From the NCBI GenBank assembly GCA_910587445.1, contig CAJULE010000001.1, positions 163,748 through 227,747 of the forward strand: a stretch of DNA of 64,000 bases, given 5' to 3'. Under the pieces are notes generated by a model, which did no database searches, was not told the DNA's origin, and saw nothing but the letters and a program-made list of their open reading frames with translations. A program made the translations under genes and the position numbers. Shown in pieces: positions 44,139 through 52,040 of the stretch (the first letter of the stretch is position 1; each line of letters begins with the position of its first letter). This stretch comes from an uncultured Christensenellaceae bacterium (lineage in GTDB: Bacteria; Bacillota; Clostridia; Christensenellales; Pumilibacteraceae).

Positions 44139-44864
44139 ATGTATAAAATCGCTATAGTCGAAGACGAATGGGAGTCGGCGGAAAATCTTACCGCGTGTTT
44201 CGAAAAGTATACTCGCGAGTACGGAGTGGAGTTCAACATAAATCATTTCAAAAACGGATTTAACTTTCTCGACGAATACACTCCGGATTACGATATAGTG
44301 TTTATGGACGTGGATATGCCGCAGATGAACGGTCTTAAGACCGCGAAGAAGCTGCGTGCGATAGATCCTTCCGTCATTCTCGTATTCGTCACGTTTCTTG
44401 CAAAGTATGCGATAAACGGTTATGAGGTCAGCGCGCTCGACTACGTGCTCAAGCCCGTGAACTACCATACGTTCAAGATAAAAATCGAGCGGGCTATAGG
44501 CAGCTGTGCGAGCAAGGCGAGGGAAGAAGCCGTGCTTCCTACGACGGGCGGCGCGGCGCGGATAGAGCTTTACAAGCTCAACTACATAGAAGTGTCGGAT
44601 CACGAAATAATCTATCATACGTCCGGCGGAGAAATGCGGGCGTACGGCACCATGCGAGCCATAGAAAAGCTGCTTCCCGAAAAGCAGTTCTGCAAGTGCA
44701 ACAGGTGCTATCTCGTAAACTTAAGGAATGTCACGCGCATAGAGGGCAACACTGTCTGCGTGGGCGGAGACGAGCTTGTCATAAGCCGTCCGCGTAAGCA
44801 GGCGTTTATCGACGCGCTTCACGAGTACAGCCTATCGTATAGATCTTACGGCAAAAAGAATTGA
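44139..44864 (+). CDS. LytTR response regulator, module 2
   Basis: A 241-residue paralogue of the module 1 regulator: VEDE at 7-10, phospho-acceptor Asp57 in IVFMDVDMPQMNG, KYAINGYEVSALDYVLKP, then LytTR (LNYIEVSDHEIIYHT, FCKCNRCYLVNLRNV). AGGAGA precedes the ATG. It is followed by its kinase and then three surface-protein genes. The AATT-type direct repeats in its own promoter and the inverted copy before the next GH3 gene point to autoregulation and to control of that GH3 operon (inference). Confidence 0.9.
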   Translation: MYKIAIVEDEWESAENLTACFEKYTREYGVEFNINHFKNGFNFLDEYTPDYDIVFMDVDMPQMNGLKTAKKLRAIDPSVILVFVTFLAKYAINGYEVSALDYVLKPVNYHTFKIKIERAIGSCASKAREEAVLPTTGGAARIELYKLNYIEVSDHEIIYHTSGGEMRAYGTMRAIEKLLPEKQFCKCNRCYLVNLRNVTRIEGNTVCVGGDELVISRPRKQAFIDALHEYSLSYRSYGKKN

Positions 44865-44887
44865 GCGCAGTCGATAAACGGGGGGTA

Positions 44888-46171
44888 ATGGTTTTGAGAG
44901 CGGAGCTTCAGGATTTTTATATAAACATCATTTTCTTTATATCTATATGGATAATAGCCGACAAGACGCCGAAGAGGAAGCTTTTCGCGCTTCGCGCCGC
45001 GCTGTGCTTTGTGGTTTTCTGCGTCGTAAGATACGTGATATTTCACGTGTGTATTGCCGCTTTGCCTCAGCCGGCTCGGCGCTGGACGCAGATGATAGGC
45101 TTTGCGCTCCTGATGGGCATGGCGACGGGCACGACGCTTGTGTGCTACGAATGCGACGTGTGGACGGCGCTGTTTTGCGGCAGTACGAGCTATCTCATGC
45201 AAAACATATGTCAGAGACTGTACTCCATATTTACGCGGCTTTTCTTTACGCAGAGCAACAATTTGCTGTATTCGCTTGTCATGATAGGCGTAATGGCGCT
45301 TGTGCTCGGCGTGCTGTTCTTTTTGATCAAAAAATTGAGCCTCGGCAAGATCGTCGTCGACAACAAGTATCTTTTGGCGATAGTCCTTCTTATAATAGCG
45401 ACGGCGGTCGTGCTCGACCTCATATCGTTATGGGCGGTGACGTTGGGCGCGCGCGCCATGAGATTCTGCGTGTGGGTGTACAGTATTGTCATAAGCTCGC
45501 TTATATTCGCGCTTTTATTGAGCCTCGTGTCGGGGCGGCGTACGAGAATGGAGCGCGACGCCATAAAATCCATTCTGAGAGAAGAGCGCGAACAGTACCG
45601 CTTCGAAAAATCTATGATAGACAAGGTGAATATCGCCTGCCACGATTTAAAGCACCAGATCTCGCGCGAAAACGGCGGCATGAGCGATGAGCTCAAGGAA
45701 AAACTCCGCGACGTCGTGGACGGCTACGACAGCCGTTTCGACACGGGCAATACGGCGCTCGACGTCATTCTCACGCGAAAAAACTTCCGTTGCAAGGAAA
45801 GCGGCATAGAGCTCACCTGCGCCGTGAACGGAGAGAGCCTCTCGTTTATGTCCGAGGTCGACGTGTATTCTCTGTTCGGAAATATACTCGACAATGCAAT
45901 AGAAGCTTCGGAAAAGCTCGACGACAGGGAAAAGAGAGTGGTGTCGCTCTCGCTGGAAAAGAGAGATTACTTTATATATGTCCATGCGGAAAACTATTTT
46001 TCGGGCAAGATTTCGTTTTCGGGCGGACTGCCGAGGACTACCAAATCGGACGGCGGACTTCACGGCTACGGAATAAAGAGCATACGTATGCTCGTCGACA
46101 AATACGGCGGCAGTACGAAGATAGATACGAAGGAAGACAGATTTATGCTCGACTTGATGTTTCCCGTCTGA
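44888..46171 (+). CDS. GHKL membrane histidine kinase, module 2
   Basis: A 427-residue kinase with about six transmembrane helices in the first 210 residues, His252 in ACHDLKHQISRENGG, N box GNILDNAIEASE and G box LHGYGIKSIRMLVDKYGG. It is the paralogue of the module 1 kinase; membrane parts have diverged more than the catalytic parts, so the two may read different signals. I chose the ATG at 44888 (preceded by GGGGGG); a TTG at 44861 overlapping the regulator stop is an alternative giving nine extra residues. No pheromone precursor or processing gene is seen nearby. Confidence 0.86.
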   Translation: MVLRAELQDFYINIIFFISIWIIADKTPKRKLFALRAALCFVVFCVVRYVIFHVCIAALPQPARRWTQMIGFALLMGMATGTTLVCYECDVWTALFCGSTSYLMQNICQRLYSIFTRLFFTQSNNLLYSLVMIGVMALVLGVLFFLIKKLSLGKIVVDNKYLLAIVLLIIATAVVLDLISLWAVTLGARAMRFCVWVYSIVISSLIFALLLSLVSGRRTRMERDAIKSILREEREQYRFEKSMIDKVNIACHDLKHQISRENGGMSDELKEKLRDVVDGYDSRFDTGNTALDVILTRKNFRCKESGIELTCAVNGESLSFMSEVDVYSLFGNILDNAIEASEKLDDREKRVVSLSLEKRDYFIYVHAENYFSGKISFSGGLPRTTKSDGGLHGYGIKSIRMLVDKYGGSTKIDTKEDRFMLDLMFPV

Positions 46172-46180
46172 CGCGGCGCG

Positions 46181-46207
46181 AATTGTCGGTTTTACAACGT
46201 GAATTGC
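46181..46207 (-). promoter_or_regulatory. Inverted copy of the 44048-44073 element, upstream of the GH3 operon
   Basis: On the minus strand this 27-base stretch begins GCAATTCACGTTGTAAAAC and ends CGACAATT. It equals the 26-base element at 44048-44073 apart from one extra C. It lies about 70 bp before an extended -10 sequence TGCTAAACT (46275-46283) of the GH3 gene, which lacks a good -35. Confidence 0.6.
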
Positions 46208-46343
46208 AACAATTTCGATTTTTACGAACATAAACCGCAAAACACGTAAATTTCGTCTATAACTCCCTTATATATGCTAAACTGTTTCGGAAAAAGGGCT
46301 TTACCCCCTTATTTCGAAAAAATATATATAAGGAGAAAAAGAC

Positions 46344-49300
46344 ATGGCAAAAGGCAAAAAGAAAGTCAAAGGCTTTCTGTCGGCGCTGCTCGCACTGACT
46401 ATGTGCGGTTCGACGGTTGCGTTCGCCGCGTGCGGCAACTCGGCTCCCTACATAGGCGAAGACGGTTATTGGTACGTCAACGGCGAAAAGACCGACGTCC
46501 TTGCAAAGGGTGAAAAGGGCGACACCGGCGCTACGGGTGAGACCGGCGCTACCGGTGAAAAAGGTGACGCAGGCGAAAAGGGCGACAAAGGCGACGCAGG
46601 CGAAAAGGGCGACAAAGGCGACACCGGTAACAAAGGCTCGACTGGTAAGCCCGGCATAATATTGAACGGCGAGGGCGACCTTTATAAGGCGTCGGGCGCA
46701 ATAACCGAAAAAGACGGTGTGGTGTCTCCCGTAGATAAGTTTGCCGACGGCAATCTTCCCTACGACGGCAAGTTCTATATGGACTATCCCGATCTCGCAA
46801 CCGCTCAGGCGGCGGCTCACGAGCTTGCGGTGCAGGTGGCGGCGGAAGGCGACGTTCTTTTAAAGAACGAAGACGGAGCGCTTCCTCTTGCGGACACGGA
46901 GAGAAAAGTTACCCTTCTCGGCATACGCAATGCGAGAATGGTCAGAAGCGGCTTCGGTTCCGGTTCGGGCGGCGGCAGTGCGATAAGCACGCTTCTTGCC
47001 GATTCCTTGGAAGAAGAGGGCTTCTCGGTAAACAGAAAGCTCCTTGCTCATTATACGAAGCAGATAGGTCTTATGGACGAGGACAAGATTCTCGAGCTCA
47101 ACCCCAACACCTACGGCGCTTCGCTCACGAGTACATACGCTTCCTACAACGACGCTGCCGTTGTCGTATTCTCTCGCACGGGCGCAGAGAACTTCGATAT
47201 CGCAACGAACGGTCTTGCGGGACAGGGCTATTCGAACGACGACGCGCATAAGCTTCAGCTCGACGACAACGAGAAACTTCTCGTAAAGCACGCGAAGGCA
47301 AACTTCAAGAAAGTAATCGTCCTTATAAACAGCTCGAACATCATGGAGATACCCGAGCTCGACGCGCCGACCTCCACCGAATACGGCGTAGACGCGATCC
47401 TTTGGGTCGGCTCCGTAGGTCAGGACGGCACGGACGCAATAGCAAAGATCCTTACGGGCGAGGTAAACCCCTCGGGACACACCGTAGATCTTTGGGAAAA
47501 GGATTTCAAGAAGTCGCCCACCTGGACGAACTTCGGCACGGGCAAGCAGAATAAAGACGCAAACGGCGACAGACTCGACGCGCTTTATTACGGACCCAAA
47601 GGCGAGAGCACGTACTTTGCCGACGTAGAGTACCGCGAAGGTATTTACTACGGCTACAAGTATTACGAGACTCGCTATATGGACAATACGGACAAGACGG
47701 AAGCATACGAGAACGTACTTTATCCTTACGGATACGGACTCTCGTACACGACCTTCGATTGGGTGCTCGACAATGTTTCGACGACGGGCACAATCGCAGG
47801 TGCGGACAGCCAGATAACCATGCGCGTGTGGGTAAAGAACAGCGGTTTGGTTCCCGGCAAAGACGTAGTTCAGATTTATTATTCGGCTCCGTTCACGAAG
47901 AACGGTATAGAAAAGGCAGGCGTCAATCTCGTAGGCTTCGGCAAGACGAAGCTTCTCCAACCCGGCGAGAGCGACATAGTAACCGTTACGTTCAACGCGC
48001 AGGACATGGCTTCCTACGATTGGAACGACTTAAACGGCAACGGCTTCAGCGGCTACGAGCTCGAGGCCGGCGACTACAAGATAGTTGCCGCTCACAACTC
48101 GCACGAGGCGGTTCAGCTCGCAATGGGCGAGCCCGACGCAACGCTCAAGACCGATTACAAGACGGCGGACGGCACGACTGACATGAGCAGAAAGGGCTTT
48201 GCCGTCACGAGAACGGTGGCTCAGGCTGCGGATGACACCGCAACGAACGGCAAGACGGGTATCAAGTGCGAGACCGACCTTGTCACCGGCAAGAAGATCG
48301 AAAACGTCTACTTTGCGGAAAAAGAAGACGGCACGAAAGTAGTCGAGGCTGTAAAGGGCGACGACGGCAAGGACAACATTGCGGGTATTCTTTCCCACAA
48401 CGACCACCGCTCGGTGAACGTATCGCTTACCGAAGGCATGATCAGCCGCAGCGACGAGGGCGGACTTAAACAGCCCGAGCCCGCAAGCAAGACGGATCGC
48501 ACGCTTTCCGCGGAAGTCCTTGCGGATTGGAACTCTCAGGAAAACTACTACAGCTTCCAGGATAAAGCGACCGATCCTTGGTACGTCAAAGCGGCTCCGT
48601 CAAGCTGGGATCAGGCGACCGACGACACCGCGGCTCTCAAAATAAGCCTTGCGGACGTAGCTGGTCTCGACTATGTCGAATACGTGCTTAAAGACGGCGT
48701 TCCCACTCTTCCCGAGGACATGACGCAGGCGCAGAAAGACGCAAATGCGAAGTGGGAACAGTTCATGAACCAGTTTACCTGGGAAGAGCTTTGCTTGCTT
48801 CCGACTCAGGCGAACAACATCATACCGAGACTCGGCGCTATAGGTACGGGCAGAAGCGAATTTAAGTACGGCGATCCCGACGGTCCTATAAACGCGGCAG
48901 GCGTACAGTTCCCTTCGAACCCCATACTCGCGGCTACCTATAACCTCGAGCTTGCGGAAGAAGAGGGTAGAATGGTCGGCAACCTCCTCGTGCTCAACGG
49001 CTCCGGCGGTTGGCGCGGTGCGGGCGCGGACATACACCGCAGCCCGTTCAGCGGACGTAACTTCGAGTACTACAGCGAGGACGGCGTGACCTCAGGTCTC
49101 ATCGGCGCGGCTGTGACGAAGGGCGTGACCGAAAAGGGAATCATCGCACACTTCAAGCACTTCTTCGGAAACGATCAGGAAGCATACCGTGCCGATTACG
49201 GCGGAGTATTCACCTGGGCAACCGAGCAGCAGATCCGCGAGCAGATGGCAAAACCGTTCGAGTACATCATCAAGTACGGCGGAACCATCGGCCTCATGAA

Positions 49301-50528
49301 CTCGTTCAACAGAATAGGCAAATGGACTCAGTCCACGAACTTCGCAACGCACGAGCGCCTTCTCAACCAGGAATGGGATTTCAAGGGCTCCTGCGAAGGT
49401 GACGCTTGGGCAAAACAGTTCGTTCCCCTCAACCTCGGCGTACGCGGCGGCGACGACGAACTCCTCTCTGCGGACAGCGGTTTCCCGCCCAACGCACTCG
49501 AGCGCGGCAAGTGGGACGCGACAAAGAAGACCGTCCTTGTCGCAAAGGATAAGGCGGAATACGACGCAAACGGCGGCTATCTCTCCGATAAGGGAGTAGG
49601 CTCGCTCGAGTCGCCCACGCACTACTACAATGTAAGAAAGTGCGCACAGCGCCTTCTTCAGACCATGGCTAACTCCGTCGTAAACCAGAACGGCTTTGCG
49701 GCAGTGGAAGAGGTCAAGTACACGCTTACGAAGGGAATCTACAATGCGATAACGCTCAATATTCCCGAAAAGACCGACGACGTAGTGTTCACATTTGCGA
49801 AAGACGTCGTATGGCCTAAGGGTATGTCGTACAACGCAACGACGGGCATACTCTCCGGCGTTCCCACCGAGGACACGGCGGCAGACGTATCCGGAACATT
49901 CACTTGCGACAGCTGGATCACGAAAGTTCCGAAGAACGTCAAGTTCAAGTTCGAAGTCGAAACGGATATTCGTTTTGCGGGCAAGAACATCAAGAACGGC
50001 GGCAAGGTCGATACGACGGCTACGGCAATGGCAAGCGGCGTAACTATCGACGCAGGCAAGCTTCAGTACGGTAAGCAGCTCTGGCTCTCCACGAGAAACG
50101 TCAGAATAATGAACGCTTACCAGCTCGCAAGCGACAACAAGTGGTATCACCGCGACGAGGATAAGTCGGCTGCCGACATAATCACTCTCGGACAGTACGT
50201 CAAGGGCATGAGCGATAAGGTCGCCGACGTCGAGAAGCTTCTTAAGGACGGAACGCTTGCTCAGGCGCATCTCTACGAATTCTCCATAGAGGGACTTCCC
50301 GAGGGCGTGACCGTCACGAAGAACCTCACTCAGGAAATGGGCTGGATGGGTAAGGCTTCCTACGAAGTCAACACCTCGCTCGGACTCAAGGGCACGATTG
50401 CGGCAGGCGACTATGAAATAAGCGTAACGCTTTACGTACCGAATGTCAACAAGTCCACGAACCCTTGGATGAGCGCGAACGCGAATATGCTCACGTATAC
50501 CGTTGCGTTCACTCTCCACGTAGCGTAA
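46344..50528 (+). CDS. Lipoprotein GH3 enzyme with collagen-like stalk and reversed domain order
   Basis: The largest protein here, 1394 residues. A lipoprotein signal (hydrophobic 11-27, lipobox ending at Cys30 in VAFAAC) is followed by 16 uninterrupted Gly-X-Y triplets (56-103), then the GH3 alpha/beta domain (EGDVLLKNEDGALPL near 168), Fn3 (YGYGLSYTTFDW near 462-570), a linker, the TIM barrel (about 800-1080; GRNFEYYSED, KHFFGNDQE, nucleophile Asp1020 in SCEGDAWA) and a C-terminal region with an Ig-like segment (YNATTGILSGVP near 1160). No C-terminal membrane helix. The collagen-like part probably forms a rigid spacer and may trimerise the enzyme on the cell surface. It heads a three-gene run with the lipoprotein and GH3 below. 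AGGAG precedes the ATG. Confidence 0.9.
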   Translation: MAKGKKKVKGFLSALLALTMCGSTVAFAACGNSAPYIGEDGYWYVNGEKTDVLAKGEKGDTGATGETGATGEKGDAGEKGDKGDAGEKGDKGDTGNKGSTGKPGIILNGEGDLYKASGAITEKDGVVSPVDKFADGNLPYDGKFYMDYPDLATAQAAAHELAVQVAAEGDVLLKNEDGALPLADTERKVTLLGIRNARMVRSGFGSGSGGGSAISTLLADSLEEEGFSVNRKLLAHYTKQIGLMDEDKILELNPNTYGASLTSTYASYNDAAVVVFSRTGAENFDIATNGLAGQGYSNDDAHKLQLDDNEKLLVKHAKANFKKVIVLINSSNIMEIPELDAPTSTEYGVDAILWVGSVGQDGTDAIAKILTGEVNPSGHTVDLWEKDFKKSPTWTNFGTGKQNKDANGDRLDALYYGPKGESTYFADVEYREGIYYGYKYYETRYMDNTDKTEAYENVLYPYGYGLSYTTFDWVLDNVSTTGTIAGADSQITMRVWVKNSGLVPGKDVVQIYYSAPFTKNGIEKAGVNLVGFGKTKLLQPGESDIVTVTFNAQDMASYDWNDLNGNGFSGYELEAGDYKIVAAHNSHEAVQLAMGEPDATLKTDYKTADGTTDMSRKGFAVTRTVAQAADDTATNGKTGIKCETDLVTGKKIENVYFAEKEDGTKVVEAVKGDDGKDNIAGILSHNDHRSVNVSLTEGMISRSDEGGLKQPEPASKTDRTLSAEVLADWNSQENYYSFQDKATDPWYVKAAPSSWDQATDDTAALKISLADVAGLDYVEYVLKDGVPTLPEDMTQAQKDANAKWEQFMNQFTWEELCLLPTQANNIIPRLGAIGTGRSEFKYGDPDGPINAAGVQFPSNPILAATYNLELAEEEGRMVGNLLVLNGSGGWRGAGADIHRSPFSGRNFEYYSEDGVTSGLIGAAVTKGVTEKGIIAHFKHFFGNDQEAYRADYGGVFTWATEQQIREQMAKPFEYIIKYGGTIGLMNSFNRIGKWTQSTNFATHERLLNQEWDFKGSCEGDAWAKQFVPLNLGVRGGDDELLSADSGFPPNALERGKWDATKKTVLVAKDKAEYDANGGYLSDKGVGSLESPTHYYNVRKCAQRLLQTMANSVVNQNGFAAVEEVKYTLTKGIYNAITLNIPEKTDDVVFTFAKDVVWPKGMSYNATTGILSGVPTEDTAADVSGTFTCDSWITKVPKNVKFKFEVETDIRFAGKNIKNGGKVDTTATAMASGVTIDAGKLQYGKQLWLSTRNVRIMNAYQLASDNKWYHRDEDKSAADIITLGQYVKGMSDKVADVEKLLKDGTLAQAHLYEFSIEGLPEGVTVTKNLTQEMGWMGKASYEVNTSLGLKGTIAAGDYEISVTLYVPNVNKSTNPWMSANANMLTYTVAFTLHVA
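46509..46652 (+). repeat. Collagen-like coding repeat, 16 Gly-X-Y triplets
   Basis: A 9-base periodic tract; the most regular part is a 27-base unit encoding GDAGEKGDK, present twice in a row from about 46563. X and Y are mostly Glu, Asp, Lys, Ala and Thr, as in bacterial collagen-like proteins. Confidence 0.9.
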
Positions 50529-50649
50529 AAAAAGCCGATACACTTCTAAAAACATAGTGCAATAACACAGGGGATGCCTTGGGGTTTGACCCCGAGGCAT
50601 TGCCTTATAGTTTCTATATGAAATAACAGAACTCTTTTTGGAGGAGATT

Positions 50650-52020
50650 ATGAAAAAGATCAAGAAAATCATAGCCGTCGCGCTCGGGCTCTGCCTGGCT
50701 CTGATGTGCTTCACACTCGTCGCGTGCGGCGAGACGGAAAAGACGGTAAAGTCCGTAAAAGTGACTACCGCTCCCGCAAAGCTCGAGTACAATGTCGGCG
50801 ACACCGTCGATTTCTCGGACGGCGTCATAACCGTCACATACGATGACGGAACCACCGAGACCAAAAAATTTACCGACGAGGGCGTGGAGGTCTCCGAGGT
50901 CAGCACGACCATAAACGACGAGACCGAGGACAGCGAGGAAAAGACGGTCACCGTTCGCTACGGTGGAAAGCGCGCGACTTTCAAGATAACCGTATCGCAC
51001 GCAATGCTTACCGTGACTTTCGATTACGGCTATGCCGGCGCAACCCCTGCCGCGAGCAGTGTTCGTAAAAACGCGACGCTCGCAAAGCCGACCGATCCCA
51101 CTCGCGAAAATCATACGTTCGAAAATTGGTACGACGATTCGGTTCTTACCGTGCTTCACGACTTCACGGCGCCCGTAACCGACAACAAGACCGTATATGC
51201 GAAATGGCTCGAAAACGGCGCGACTTATTTCGACGTCACTTTCGACTACAACTATTCGGGGGCGGTGAACCCTGCGCCTCAGAAGGTTAAGTCGGGAGAG
51301 AAGGCGACGAAGATTTCGGTCGACCCCACGCGCGAGGGCTATGCTTTCGAGGGCTGGTGCTCGGATAAGTCGGGCAACAATGCGTATTCGTTCGATACGG
51401 CTGTCACCGCGGCGACGACGGTTTTCGCAAAGTGGAGAAGGACGTCCACGGGCGCGGCGGAATACGTGTTCGAGGCGGAGGACACCGATCTTACGGGAAA
51501 ATCCGGTCCTGGTCTTTCGGGCAGAGCTCCCGGCACGGCGATGATACAGTTCTCCGATAAGCTCGGTGCAAGCAACAACCGCTTCATCGGCTATCAATAC
51601 GACGAGACGTGCACGCTTGAGTTCCAATTCGTAAGCGATATGGCTGTCGAGGACGCAAAGATTGTGCTTCGTCTTTCGGCGGAAATGCGAGATTACGACA
51701 TGAACCCCGACAATTACTACGTAATGCTCAACGGCAATCCCATAGCTTATTCCGAGATCAAGTTCGTAAACGTGCCGAAGGCTTCTTCCGACGACGTCGG
51801 CGAGGTGAACGCTCTCGAGTTCAAGGACTTCGTTCTTGTCGAGAACGCAAAGCTCAAAGAGGGGCTCAATACCATCCAGCTTCAGACGGCGAACGATCAC
51901 CCGCTCGAGGGCACGACGGTGCTTTCCGACGCTCCGCTCATCGACTGCCTTAAAATAACGACGTCTGCGGTGCTTTCCTGGTCGGAGGCTCACGGACTTC
52001 CCAAGAAGGGCAACTATTGA
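50650..52020 (+). CDS. Surface lipoprotein with Ig-like, Listeria-Bacteroides-type repeats and a carbohydrate-binding-like domain
   Basis: A 456-residue lipoprotein: signal peptide with lipobox ending at Cys26 (FTLVAC), a bacterial Ig-like domain (about 35-125; VKVTTAPAKLEYNVGD), two InlB B-type repeats (about 128-195 and 200-270; DPTRENHTFENWYDD and DPTREGYAFEGWCSDKSG, each closing VYAKW or VFAKW), and a C-terminal domain (about 278-445) starting YVFEAEDTDLTG, the opening typical of CBM6/CBM35-like modules. It lacks catalytic motifs. Placed between two GH3 genes with 20 bases before the second, it probably binds glycan on the surface and presents it to those enzymes. GGAGGAG precedes the ATG. 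Confidence 0.85.
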   Translation: MKKIKKIIAVALGLCLALMCFTLVACGETEKTVKSVKVTTAPAKLEYNVGDTVDFSDGVITVTYDDGTTETKKFTDEGVEVSEVSTTINDETEDSEEKTVTVRYGGKRATFKITVSHAMLTVTFDYGYAGATPAASSVRKNATLAKPTDPTRENHTFENWYDDSVLTVLHDFTAPVTDNKTVYAKWLENGATYFDVTFDYNYSGAVNPAPQKVKSGEKATKISVDPTREGYAFEGWCSDKSGNNAYSFDTAVTAATTVFAKWRRTSTGAAEYVFEAEDTDLTGKSGPGLSGRAPGTAMIQFSDKLGASNNRFIGYQYDETCTLEFQFVSDMAVEDAKIVLRLSAEMRDYDMNPDNYYVMLNGNPIAYSEIKFVNVPKASSDDVGEVNALEFKDFVLVENAKLKEGLNTIQLQTANDHPLEGTTVLSDAPLIDCLKITTSAVLSWSEAHGLPKKGNY

Positions 52021-52040
52021 TTTAAGCTCGGGAGGAAGAT

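Noticed and set aside
38494-46344. An agr-like quorum-sensing locus around the LytTR/GHKL pairs
   Set aside because: No AgrB-like protease, pheromone precursor or small peptide gene with a ribosome binding site is visible in the gaps.
46509-46652. Collagen-like tract as a CRISPR array or assembly artefact
   Set aside because: The 9-base period is in frame, varies at X and Y positions and encodes unbroken Gly-X-Y; there are no spacers or conserved longer repeats.
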